Positions 44,001 through 55,055 of a DNA stretch of 64,000 bases are shown one piece after another (positions within the stretch are counted from its first letter, which is position 1; the number at the start of each line of letters is the position of its first letter). A program made the translations under genes and the position numbers. The notes beneath the pieces are model-generated. The model searched no databases and was not told where the DNA came from. It saw only the letters and a list, made by a program, of their open reading frames with translations. The stretch comes from Manduca sexta (Eukaryota > Arthropoda > Insecta > Lepidoptera > Sphingidae), in NCBI RefSeq assembly GCF_014839805.1, contig NC_051129.1, positions 6,390,920 to 6,454,919 on the forward strand, in the 5' to 3' direction.

Positions 44001-45285
44001 TCGCATAATAAATAATTTAATTTTGTATAAATTTCAAAATAAGAAATAAATTCAAATTTTCAATATATCATTATAATAATAGAATCATAATTATCTACTG
44101 CTTACTAATTGCGACAAACTCTTACGTAAATGTAAATACTAATTTAGAAGCGCAGTAATTTTGTAGAGGGGAAACCACAGGTGAATCAAGTCGACGTAAA
44201 AATAATTATAGTAATTATTACCTTAAGTAATCCTCAAACATTTACCTTAGGTTTAATTAACACCTGAGGCATGCAGTGCCGTAGCGTAGTTGGAACGACA
44301 GGAGTGGTGCGCCCCGGGAGGCACTTTTAGGAGGGCGGCAATTGTCAAAAATAATAGATTTTAATTGGAATTTTTCGTTTTTTGAAAAGGTATTTTTTTC
44401 TCACGACCTAATCGCGGAAAATTATAGGTTCTGCTCCAGGTAGCAAAAGCCCTTGCTGCACCACTGGAGGCATATTTATATAATAATGTAGAGCCAGCTC
44501 TCTTTTCATCACTGTAATTAGTTTATTGTTATTTTTTTATATAAAAATAATTTTCCTGTCAATAAAATTTCTTAGGAACTTGATGTTACAATTTTTTAGA
44601 CAGTAAAAATCAGTCATTTAAATAAATTATTACAATAAATCTCGCAATAATGTTATTTTATTAGATTTCTAAAATATTTTCAAATTGGAAACTAATAATT
44701 AATTATTCGTTTCCAATTACCTCGTTCCAATTCGGAAATATTGTGTGTGTTAACACTTCCGTGCTTATAGGTTACGATGATTCCTGCAGTGGCGTGTAAA
44801 GCTGTAGCGTGTATTGATCCTTGGGTATACGCAATCAGTCATCCTAAGTACAGGTACTGTAATTTATATTCGAATACTGACCGGTCCAAATCGTACCTTA
44901 CAATACTGATTTTTACAATCTAACTATTAAGACTCAGATCTATCTTCCTTGAACACCTAATTAACGTTCTCAGTATAATCAACATATCTTTTCCCACGGC
45001 AACTGTGTCTAATAACTTGCGTTCTACCTGCCCTTTGCCAGGTTAATGTATGTTGGGCTCAACACTTTTCAAGTGTAGCACATTCAAGTAATCGAATGCA
45101 AAACCTTTCCAGTCTGACGCTCAATCACGGAGGCGATTAATAGCTTTTTCATAAAATTATTGTAAACTTACAGGCAAGAGCTGCAACGTCGCATGCCGTG
45201 GTTACAAATTGATGAGCCCGATGACACTGTCTCGACGGCGACCAGCAACACTACCAACAGCGCGCCACCAGCTGCCACCGCCTAA
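41029..45285 (+). CDS. Short-wavelength (UV-clade) rhabdomeric opsin, eight exons
   Basis: Exons: 41029-41081, 41850-42035, 42405-42614, 42684-42820, 43048-43213, 43667-43853, 44771-44853, 45174-45285 (stop TAA). All GT-AG, phases agree, 1134 nt, 377 residues, the normal opsin length. It is the light receptor of a photoreceptor microvillus coupling to Gq. Seen: retinal lysine K323 in [14 protein letters not shown], NPxxY-equivalent DPWVY, disulfide pair C125 and C202, the lysine K105 in [12 protein letters not shown] that marks UV over blue opsins in insects, and insect-specific [17 protein letters not shown] before TM6. The E/DRY motif is DRH (149-151). The C-tail ends in a Thr/Ser-rich segment. 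Start chosen at the first ATG of a short exon; the ATG at 41842 is upstream of the acceptor and not used. Intron 5 holds a SINE and intron 6 a MITE. Confidence 0.93.
43419..43650 (+). mobile_element. Diverged tRNA-derived SINE in opsin intron 5
   Basis: GGCTCGAGGGCGTAGTTATT (A-box region), GATTTGAATCCCGG (B box) and the family phrase TTTGTGCCCGATATGGCG are recognisable, followed by a GTATGTGTATG tail. It is more mutated than the copies at 35989 and 40131. Flanks share AATATTCA. Confidence 0.7.
44274..44466. mobile_element. hAT-like MITE in opsin intron 6
   Basis: Left end CAGTGCCGTAGCG and right end TGCTGCACCACTG are imperfect inverted repeats of the CAGTGGCG type, with 8-bp flanks GAGGCATG (44266-44273) and GAGGCATA (44467-44474). 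Non-coding, 193 bp. Confidence 0.7.
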
Positions 45286-45950
45286 GTTCTCTATGCTCAA
45301 AAGGGATGACATATACTCACTACATATACATGTATTTATTCATTGTGATTTTAACGACAACTATGGCTATGCTGAAGGACTTTTGATGTTAAATTACTGT
45401 AGAATTTATTAAAGAAGCATAAAGTGTCACAGAACACCTCAATATGTATTTTTATTTGTCTATCTAAGTTTGAACAGAAGTATTATTGGTAATAGTTATT
45501 CAAACCAATTAATTTCATTCGCAGACTATCGACCTGATAAAGGTTGCAGAAATTCGCTGAATACAGATTAGATTGATGTAAATCTTTAATTTTTTTGTGG
45601 TTAAAAATGATGATGATGAACGAGAAACTTACTTAAGAAGTCTCTTTAACCAATCTACTTTTAGTCTAATTTACATGTGCATTCAAAACAGATTAAAGGA
45701 ACACCGATTAAGAATAAATTGATGATTATGAGGATATTGTGTCGAGAAAACGGTTAGGATTTATTTATTTATTTATGGGTGAATTTCCCGAGACCAAAAA
45801 TTGCGTGGCATCGATGAAATCGGTAATAAAAAACATAGATAAAATTTTCTAACATTTTTTCTGATTAAGTGAAATAGTAATCTATGTGTAGCACAAAATA
45901 TTTTATTAATAGGATTAGCAGGTACTTCAAAAAAAAAGTTAAATCTCGAA
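45286..45950. other. Opsin 3' flank
   Basis: Probable 3' UTR with an ATTAAA at about 45407 as a weak polyadenylation signal, then AT-rich DNA. No further gene is seen. Confidence 0.45.
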
Positions 45951-45953
45951 ATC

Positions 45954-47256
45954 TTTCATTGCCGTGTTTGTCCACACGTAACCTCGATGTATATTATATC
46001 TCATTGATAAAAATCTATTGGTTATTTATATTAAAATCGAATTTTATTTGATACGTGAATAGTTAAAGTATTGTTACGGAATACATTTATTTAAATATTT
46101 AAATAATACAACGAATGGTTAATAAAAATGCATTTGTCCTAGAACTACCTTTCATTGCCGTTGTAAGATGTACTGTATTGTACATATTTAAGAATATCGT
46201 TTTATCTAACGATATGCGTCCCCCCTCGCTGTGCGCTAAACATTGCTATAGTGTCGCCTAAGTGCTCGACGTGAAAGGATGTACGCACATGCTTGCGTTT
46301 TCGAGCAATAAATGTAAGTATTCCGTTTTTATATTACTGGTCATTTTTTATTTCATCGCCGTGGATAGGTATAACTTCTATTTGAAAAAGTTTGTCCTCT
46401 GGATTAAGCATTCGATAGAACGCCATTTCTCTTATGTTTATTTGTGAAGTGTTTATTACTTCGAATAATTAATAGATTTTTTGTTATGTTATATTTTTGC
46501 CTTGATTTTCATCGCCGTGCTTTCATTGCCACGGTTTCCGTGGCCAAAATTTGCTATGGCAATGAAAAAAAAGACACGGCAATGAAATTTTTTTCATCGC
46601 CGTGCCTAGTAACACAATTTAGTTTCATTGCCGTGACCAGGTGTTTTATGTTTTCATCGCCAAGGTATAATTAGGCAAAGAAAACATCTTACCTATATAG
46701 CTAGTATAGAAAACTGACAGTACAGAACTCGTTAAGTTTACCCTCTGCAATACGATAAAAGCTTAAAGATAGACTTTGAGTTTTTTACCTACAGTCAACT
46801 AACCTTACAAATTGACGTAACATTTGGTACTCCTTCACACGTATATACACTCACACACATGCGCAAACACTCGTCCACACGCACACACATACAAGAGTCT
46901 GATTTTAATAATGATTTGTTTATTTTTAGGATGCCAAGATGCCTAAGCCAAAATTATCTAAAGAGGAGAGTAAGGAGAGGAAAAGATTGACCGAACAAAA
47001 GCGACGAGATTTCCGTGGATTGGTTCTTTCATTCCCATGGCACAGACTTTTCATTGCTGTGGACGCTTGTTTCATTTCCGTGCACGCATGTTTCATCGCC
47101 GTGGCACCAAATTTTTTATCTGGTATATCTCGTTAGTTTTTCAAGTTTTCTGCTGGATATTAAGCAATAATACATACATTATCAAAAAACTTTAATAAAC
47201 TCGAAATATTTTTTAAACAACTTAAAAGATAAAAAAATCCACGGAAATGAAGATTT
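45954..47256. repeat. Cluster of a dispersed 13-bp motif, TTTCATYGCCGTG
   Basis: Exact or near copies lie at 45954, 46150, 46351, 46507, 46521, 46592, 46623, 46650, 47027, 47048, 47070 and 47091 on the + strand and at about 46556, 46575 and 47243 on the minus strand. Spacing is irregular, so it is not a tandem satellite. Copies at 46575 and 46592 face each other. The function is unknown; it could be the internal repeat structure of an unrecognised mobile element or a binding-site cluster. Confidence 0.7.
46939..47136 (+). CDS. Small basic frame, possible transposon-derived N-terminus
   Basis: 65 codons from ATG, starting MPKPKLSKEESKERKRL, a Lys/Arg/Glu-rich helix like those opening some transposon-encoded proteins. 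TTTTTAG just before it could be a splice acceptor. From about residue 30 the frame only translates the 13-bp motif cluster (repeated FIAV/CFI words), so the tail is probably not a conserved protein. I do not recognise it. Confidence 0.3.
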   Translation: MPKPKLSKEESKERKRLTEQKRRDFRGLVLSFPWHRLFIAVDACFISVHACFIAVAPNFLSGISR

Positions 47257-47479
47257 TTATGGACCTGTTGAAATTCACCCTTATTTATTACACTTTATAT
47301 ACAAAGAGTATAAAAGCGGACTTAATGCCGAAGGCATTCTCTACCAGTCAACCTTTAGGTGGTGCAGAGACTAAAGAGGTAGGTGTACACAACGAGAGAA
47401 GGTAGTGGAGAGAACATTAACAAACAAGACTGAAATCAATTAAAAATATAAGAGGTACGTCATATAAATATGCCCACAT

Positions 47480-49690
47480 ACATAAATACATACATACAAA
47501 CGAACAAACATACATAAATAATATTATATATATCTACATATATATCATATTTTCATAACTGAAACAAATGACGAGATTCTGCCAACCCATCCAAGAGTAG
47601 TTTCCGAACTCTCGTTTTAAAACCAAGCCGTGTAGTGGAGGATCTTACTTCGAAAGGGAGCGCGTTCCACAGAAGAATAGACTGAACATAGAAAGATGAG
47701 TGGATAAAATCAGATGTATGTGAAGGACATTTAAGTAGGAGATTATTAGAAGAACGAAGATTCCTGTTGTGGTTACCACCCAGGTACTGGAAGTGGGGGG
47801 ATAGATAGGAAGGTGAAGAAGGAGACTTGAGAACCGAAAATAGTGTAGACAGTGCACGCCATTTACGCCGCTCTCGGATTGGTAACCACATTAGTTGAGA
47901 GCGATAGGTAGAAACGTGATCGTATTTGCGAAGGTTGAAAATGAATCGAATGCAGTTATTGAGAAGACGGTCAAATTTATTGAGTTGATCTGCATTCAGG
48001 TCCAAAAAGCACACATCACCATAGTCGAAGAGCGGTAGGATTAAGGCTTGCACTAGCATTTTTTTAGTCTTTGTGGGAAGAAAAATTTTTAAAGCGGTAG
48101 AGAGCACGAATAGCACCGGTGACTTTCCGACTAACAGAAGTTACCTGAGTCTGCCAGCCCAGGTTGGAGTCAATGTGAATGCCAAGGTTCTTAACAGAGG
48201 TGCACCAAGGAATGACGATTCCGTTATAAATGTCTGCTGGAATAGTCATGAAGTCCACTCTACTCATCAACCTCGCACTGCCCACAACCGATGGCTTGAC
48301 ATTTATTGGGATTAACTGTGAGTCCGAAGCTGTCGGCCCAACGTTTAATGTGAGCCAGGTCCTGGTTTACCTTATTTATTGTCTCGGACAAACAACCAAC
48401 CCCACCCTGAGAATAAATCTGCAGGTCATCGGCATAAAGATGATACGCACACTGAAGGTTTTGGGTAATGAGGTTAATAAATATTGAGAATAATAAAGGA
48501 GATAATATGCCACCTTGAGGGACACCAGAACCGATGTCGCACCAATTAGATGAAAATCCATCAATGCGCACCGACTGCTGGCGCCCTTGAAGATAGGATG
48601 AGAACCATTTAAGTGCCACAGGAGAAATCAAAAGATGGGAGAGAATCGCTAAAAGGAGCTCGTGACTGACGGTATTAAAGGCGTCTGAAAAATCAACCAA
48701 AGCTAATACGGTGACTTTAGTATCTTCCATACCCGCCCTAATGTCACCAGTCACTTTAAGGAGCACAGAAACGGTGCTATGCCCAGGTCTGAAGCCAGAT
48801 TGCAAAGGGCTCAAGAGATTATTTAAGTGCACATGTCCAGACAACTGCTTGTGTGCACTGGCCTCAAGGACCTTGGAGAGAAAAGGAAGGATAGAAATAG
48901 GGCGAAAATGGTTCACAAGTGAGGGATTAAGGATTTTGGGAAGATGAATTACATAAGCTTTCCGCCATAAGGACGGAAAACAAACTGTATTAAGCGAGAT
49001 ATTAATGATGTGGGTAATGGGTGGGAGAACAAAATCTAGGATAGGAATTAGCATACGACGACTAATGTTGTCGCAGCCTGTGGCATTGGATTTAATAGCC
49101 ATGATTATTTTTTTGATTTCATTCTGTGGCACTGGAGAAAACTTAAAGGGAGCAATATTAGGGCTAGAAAGACTGGCTAGAAAATCCAAAGTGCTACGTC
49201 GGATTTGGAGATCAAGCGTAGTTGCAGTAGAGAAATGTCGATTGATATCATCCAAACCGACGGTCGCCCCCGGAAATTCCACTTTTCCCTTACCAATACC
49301 GAAAGTTCCTAAGAATTTCCAGATATTGGCTGGGGATGATAAAAAAATGTTATTGAAAATATGGCGACGTTTAGCGTTGCGCATCATCTGGTTACACCGG
49401 TTTCTCGCAGACCTAAACAGAGACCAGTTGGCTTCTGTGCGATCTCTTCTGTAAATGTGAAAAGCCCGATCTCTACGCCTCATCGCCATTCTAACGCCAC
49501 GTGTGATCCAAGGTGCCGGAGGACGCTTTAATTTGATTTTTTTTAAGGGGGCATGAATATCATAAAGCGCTTGGATTTTATTATTGAAAATATTGATCTT
49601 TTCGTCAACCGTAGAGGCTATCATTAGATCGTCCCATTTTAAATTACCAGCGTCCTCCCTAAGTCTATTAACTAGTCTTATTCAACAAGC
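47480..49690 (-). mobile_element. 5'-truncated non-LTR retrotransposon (CR1/Jockey-like LINE)
   Basis: The minus-strand body ends in a 3' microsatellite-like tail of ATACATA/AACAAAC words (about 47480-47540 on +). Its 5' end is lost at about 49690, before the endonuclease. The remaining coding part is the reverse transcriptase and C-terminus. Confidence 0.8.
47553..49683 (-). pseudogene. LINE reverse transcriptase, two frameshifts
   Basis: Main frame 49683-48260 holds RT motifs in order: FRPISILPFLSKVLE, GFRPGHSTVSVL, ALVDFSDAFNTVSHE, GVPQGGILSPLLF and the catalytic YHLYADDLQIY, then SFGLTVNPNKC. It shifts at about 48270 into a frame reading KNLGIHIDSNL and at about 48090 into a third frame reading KKMLVQALILPLFDYGD down to a stop at 47553. 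The protein would copy LINE RNA at the target site; the catalytic residues are intact but the frameshifts and missing endonuclease make this copy dead. Confidence 0.88.
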
Positions 49691-49982
49691 AGCAGACATA
49701 AAATTACGTGTTTATAAAAATCATTCACCAAATAGCTCCACGTACAAACAAAAATGTTACAACCAGGTTAAAGATAATATACCTGTTACCAGCAAAGGGT
49801 GAAATATTCTAAAAGCGAACATGAAATTTTATAGGTAACAACATCTACGAAAATACGCCTCACCACTTTTTGAACGGGTGTAACGCAGGGCAAGAAGACT
49901 GATCGAAACGGCAATTATGAGCCGTCAGCAGTACAGAGTAGGTACCTACCTAACAAATTTTACGTCCATACATATTATGAAA

Positions 49983-50999
49983 CTAGCTTTTGCCCGCGGC
50001 TCCGCCCGCGTTATAAAGTTTTTCGGGCTAAAGTTTTCCGTTATAAAAGTCACGCTATATATTTTCCCGGGAGCCTATGTTCTTCCCAGGGTCTCAAACT
50101 GTCTCCATACCAAATTTTATCCTAATACGTTGGGTAGTTTTTGAGTTTAACACGTTCGGGCAGACCGATGCAGCGGGGGACTTTGTTTTATGATATATTT
50201 TTGTAGAACTTTTTAAGAGGAACAATCCCGTCATACATTATTGTTGCATAACTTTAACCGTTTACGCAGCGCACGCAACAGAAGCTCTCAAAACTAATAA
50301 ATTGTCCCCGTTTTTGCATCATGTTTCATTACTGCTCCGCTCCTATTGGTCATAGCGTGACGATATATAACCTATAGCACTCCAGGAACAAAGGGCTATC
50401 CAACACAAAAATATTTTTCAGTTCGAACCGGTAGTTCCTGAGATTAGCGATTACTGCTCTGCTCCTATTGGGTATAGCGTGATGATATATAGCCTATAGC
50501 ACTCCACAAACAAAGGGCTATCCAACGCAAAAAGAATTTTTCAGTTCGGACCGGTAGTTCCTGAGATTAGACATTACTGCTCCGCTCCTATTGGGTATAG
50601 CGTGATGATATATAGCCTATAGCACTCCACAAACAAAGGGCTATCCAACGCAAAAAGAATTTTTCAGTTCGGACCGGTAGTTCCGGAGATTAGACATTAC
50701 TGCTCCGCTCCTATTGGGTATAGCGTGATGATATATAGCCTATAGCACTCCACAAACAAAGGGCTATCCAACGCAAAAGAATTTTTCAGTTCGGACCGGT
50801 AGTTCCTGAGATTAGACATTACTGCTCCGCTCCTATTGGGTATAGCGTGATGATATATAGCCTATAGCACTCCACGAACAAAGGGCTATCCAACGCAAAA
50901 AGAATTTTTCAGTTTGGACCGGTAGTTCCTGAGATTAGCGCGTTCAAACAAACAAACAAACAAACAAACAAACTCTTCAGCTTTATATAATAGTATAGA
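49983..50999 (-). mobile_element. Helitron-like element with internal tandem amplification
   Basis: Reverse orientation relative to 38579-39083: CTAG end at 49983-49986 next to A on +, TCTATAC start at 50993-50999 next to T on +. Sharing of 'gcatgtttcattactgctccgctcc'-type words shows kinship. It is about twice as long because of a five-unit array (50326-50940). An (AAAC)n tract lies at 50944-50972. Confidence 0.8.
50326..50940. repeat. Tandem array, five units of about 122 bp, inside the Helitron
   Basis: ATTACTGCTC recurs at 50328, 50450, 50573, 50696 and 50818, a period of 122-123 bp. Units 2-5 are nearly identical; unit 1, nearest the rest of the element, is the most diverged. Each carries 'tagcgtga.gatatat' and GGACCGGTAGTTCC words. 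Confidence 0.9.
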
Positions 51000-51157
51000 T
51001 TTACGTTTTGTCGTACTGGCCACTTTGATATGAAATATCTCCTTTTAGTAATAATTCCAAATTCAAAGCATTTAACTGGTACATTTGAATTTCAAAAACA
51101 GTCATTTATTTGTTTTTTTCTGACTAGTTTTTTCTTCGGCGTCTTTCATATCGCACA

Positions 51158-52090
51158 ATGAAAAAGATGAAATATCGCTATATTTACGTGTATGAGTTCC
51201 TCCGTGGCTCCAGTACTGCAGAAATAGGTCGAAGGATTAACGAATGGTGATGGTATCGCAAAGGAAAACGCGGTACGTTTTTGGTTCCAACGTTTTCGTT
51301 CTGAAAATGTCGACCTTCAGAACAATCTCCGTGAACGGTCGGAGACCGAGGTAGATGAGAAAGGTGAACTGAGGAATTATAGGCTACTGTGGAAGCGGAT
51401 CCATCGCAAACTACTTCAGAGTTAGCTGCAGACTTCGGTGTGAGTGATAAAACTGTTTTAATCTACTTGAAGCAAATCGGGAAAGTAAGAAAGCTTGAAA
51501 GGTGGTTACCTCATTAAATGCATGAATCAAACTAGCAAACACGCGTTGAATGCCGTTTGATGCTCAACCGACACAATATTGAAAAGATTTAAATCAAATT
51601 TTTTCTTATGATGAAAATTGGATCCTGTACGATAGTCTGAAGCGCTTATCGCTGAATCCTGGAGAACCAGCTAAATCACGCCCTATGCGGATATTATTTT
51701 TTTAAAAAATCACTTATGGACAATGCTAGACCACACAATGCACAATATAATATAATATCAGTCCTGTATTATATACTGTCCCACTGCTGGGCACGGGCCT
51801 CCTCTACTACTGAGAGGGATAACATACGGCCGCTTAACTAGAGGAGCTGCAATTGGAATTTTTGCGAGATCCTCCGTACTCCTCGGCCTTGCTCCGACAG
51901 ATTACCACTTTTTCCGTAATTTGGATAGCTTTTTACCAGGAAAGAAATCGACTCCAATGTGGCAGTGCAAAACACCTTCAGAGGGTTTATTGATTCTCGC
52001 CTCCATGGTTTTTTAGTAAAAGGATCAAATGAACTCCTTATGAGATGGCAAAAGTGCTCAGATTACAATGGTGCATACTTTGATTAATTA
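51158..52090 (+). pseudogene. Decayed mariner transposase
   Basis: From ATG 51158-51160 the text reads YEFLRGSSTAEIGRRINEW (helix-turn-helix), VRFWFQRFRSENVDL, then SELAADFGVSDKTV, a degraded DENWILYDS-like catalytic stretch, and beyond a gap DNARPHNAQ. Many stops and shifts are present and the middle of the catalytic domain is missing. A SINE-tail piece interrupts it at 51745-51821. Confidence 0.75.
51745..51821 (-). repeat. SINE/LINE 3'-tail fragment
   Basis: Contains the tail of the SINE at 39390-39705 (CTACTACTGAGAGGGAT, 'cactgctgggcacgggcc') without the tRNA-like head. It lies within the mariner remnant. Confidence 0.7.
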
Positions 52091-52542
52091 ATTATATTTT
52101 ACAAAAAACAAGAGGAACAAAACGCCAATTACCTAATAGTAACTAAAAACTATGCACACGAGTAGTATGATTCATGTTCCGCAAATCTTTTGACTCGTCA
52201 CTGTAGCTGCACCACTCAATATTTTTGTTGTTATATATTGTAATTCTTAACGGACTTTAAAAAAGTATGAGGGTCTATGTTCGGCTGTATTAAGTTTTAC
52301 TTCGGTCAATAATTTTGAAAATTATTTTTCTATAAGTACATTTCGTTTATCTCCAAATTGGTACTATTTTTATTTAATTGGTTTGTATGATGTTGGATTC
52401 GTGGTAAATAACTCACTCATAGACTTATTAAAGAAAATAGACTTTATTTTGTTTTATACCAATAGGTAGACTACGGTAATTTAACTAATAACCTGTCTGT
52501 ACCTATCTGTACCTACTGTAATTTAATTAAAAATACCTACTG

Positions 52543-52590
52543 TAATTTAACTAATATTATGTGACCAGTCACATAATATTAGTTAAATTA
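52543..52590. repeat. Perfect palindrome, 23-bp arms and 2-bp centre
   Basis: The arm at 52543-52565 (TAATTTAAC...ATGTGAC) is the exact reverse complement of 52568-52590, with CA between. Partial copies of the arm's start (CTACTGTAATTTAA) lie just left at 52513 and 52538. AT-rich and cruciform-capable. Confidence 0.9.
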
Positions 52591-54300
52591 GTAATTCGAC
52601 GAAGTAGTTTGGTAACTGTAAATACACAAATGTTAATATGTAACCCTAAGTGTTGTCCGTATCGTAAAAAAAACGATCCCATTGATAAAACGGAACTGTT
52701 TTACAATTTGTTTGAATTCTATAATCATAATTTATTATTGAAAAGAAAACAGTTTCGAATCATTTAAGAATAACCTATACAAAAATATTTTTTATTTATG
52801 TATAATGTAGCTTATAAAGAACATTGGCCACAGCCCATACATGCTGTGACCTAACTATAAAATGTCGCGAACATGAATACTGTATGGATTAATTGGTGCT
52901 AATACGCCTATATATCAAGCCCAAAGCGAAAATACATTTATTAAAAGCGGAGGATTTTAGAATTTTCACATAAGTGATCTCATGTTTTTTGAGGTTATGA
53001 TTTCAATATGTACATTTAGATATATCTACAATTTTAATTAAAACATGAAAAAGGAATCAATAGACTCCTGATAATATTACTTTTATGAGCTAAGAACGTC
53101 TGATACATTTAACGTCTTTTTTTAAAGTATTTGTTTTAGCGCGCGTTTGACGCTGTCCGTGTATACGTTAATAATCGAATATAATATAGGGCGATCAAAT
53201 ACAAAGTGAAGCTTCCAAATAAATTGCAAACAAATGGACTATAATATATAAGTAATCTGTCTCATACGTTAAATCACAGAAAACATTTAATTGAACCTAA
53301 TAAAAACAGGCCCTTAGTGTTGGTAATGTGCTTAACCATCTGATTTTCATTTTTATAAAAGATAACGAAATTCCACTGGTACTTAAATAAAACACCCTTT
53401 TAGTTATATACGTTTATTCAATGCCTTTTCTAATAACAACTTAATTTAAATATAAAACAGGAGCAATCATGTTTTATTGATAATATTCAACTAAAAACAT
53501 AAAAGATTGTACAGTACAACACGTCGCAAGAGCAACAAACGATGGATTGATAGTTGTCATGTAATGTTGAGTAGGACATACAAGAGGCGGTACATTTGTC
53601 CGGCACATGACGTCAAAATGTAAGAGTGGCTCAAAATTATATATTGTACTACTTCAAATTTTATGTCGCGGCAGTCGCGTTACTTATTCTCCGTCTCTGG
53701 TAAACTGTAGGACGAGGACAGTGAGGTAGCGAACCGCATGCTACAAATTACAATAGGACGTTATTTTACAATGGACATTACATTACTGCGTTTCGAGTCG
53801 CGAGCGAGAGGGCAATATTTTGAGGGTTAACATTACAAAATACTGTAAGATACGCATTGAAACGCCGAGCCTCACTACGCCTCGCCTCATTTGAAGTAGG
53901 ACGTTGTACCGGCTCAATGCTAAAAAGAGGCTACTCTTACAAACTCTTTTTTATGTCATGTCCTACCCAACTCTATTGTCATCTCAAAATCATAATCATA
54001 ATTCCGTTATACTTATACTTTGAAAACGTTCTATCTCGTAATATAGATAGTAAATATGTAGAATTTGTGAATCATATCTTAACCGATGTTTGTTTTTTTT
54101 AGTTACAAGGTATCTAGCAAAATAGTACCGAATACCACATTACGACAATACATAAAAATAATCCTAAGTACAATGTAGGTACTAGGTACATAACTATTTT
54201 ATAAGACCTTAAAATGCTAGTGGTTAAAATGAAACGTGTGCCACAGATTACGACGAATCGATTTTAGATGCGTTCAAAATGACTCAAAAATTGTCAAGAA
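52591..54300. other. Intergenic DNA, no gene recognised
   Basis: A patch at 53520-53900 is less AT-rich than its surroundings, with CATGACGTCA-type words, but no coding frame or family is recognised. Confidence 0.45.
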
Positions 54301-54302
54301 CC

Positions 54303-54483
54303 TGGGGCCTTATTCTCTATCCCGCACGTTATTTTAACAGTGCGTAACAAGCACGTAACACAACACATCATGTTTAGGACTATAGAAATTTGGCTTACAG
54401 AATACCATTCCACACACAATTCTCGAAGATAACATGACACGGCCGCGTTACGCGTTTACACTATCATACAGAATAAGGGCCCT
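54303..54483. mobile_element. Short MITE-like element
   Basis: TGGGGCCTTATTCTCTAT at the left and ATACAGAATAAGGGCCCT at the right are imperfect inverted repeats around 145 bp of non-coding sequence. No target duplication was identified. Confidence 0.55.
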
Positions 54484-55055
54484 GAGTTTTATTTTTAATG
54501 ATAAATATTTTTTCCGGCCCGAATAAAATTAATTGAATCCTGTAATTTAAGCAACACATACGTGCCTTTTTTTTGACATATCATTCATTAATGGTCGTGA
54601 CACATTTTGATCAGGTCATATTTGGCCATTGTTCTTTCATATCATTCCGTAGAAACAGTTTATTCAGTTCATTTTAAATACAAATACGGGATTTTATTGA
54701 TCGATAGTAATTTTAGGTGCCACCACGTTGCGGGTATTACTAATAAATGTATATTGATTACCTTGATAATAAACTAAAAATGACGTTTTAAGATATCGAC
54801 ATTTGCCTCATAACTATTAAGATTCTTCCCTCTACCATACTTGAACTATCAAATGTCAAATTACGCAGCCAAATAAAGTTCATTATTGTCTCTAAAACGC
54901 CAGTTGCTTGAAAATATTGTTTTTATTAAAAATACTATCTATACATATGGCAGTTCAGTTTTCTAAGCTTGGTATTACTGAAAGAATACCCACGAATGGT
55001 ATTAAATCTAACATTTGGAAAGAGTAATATGTCCTTTTAACAATATTATTGTACA

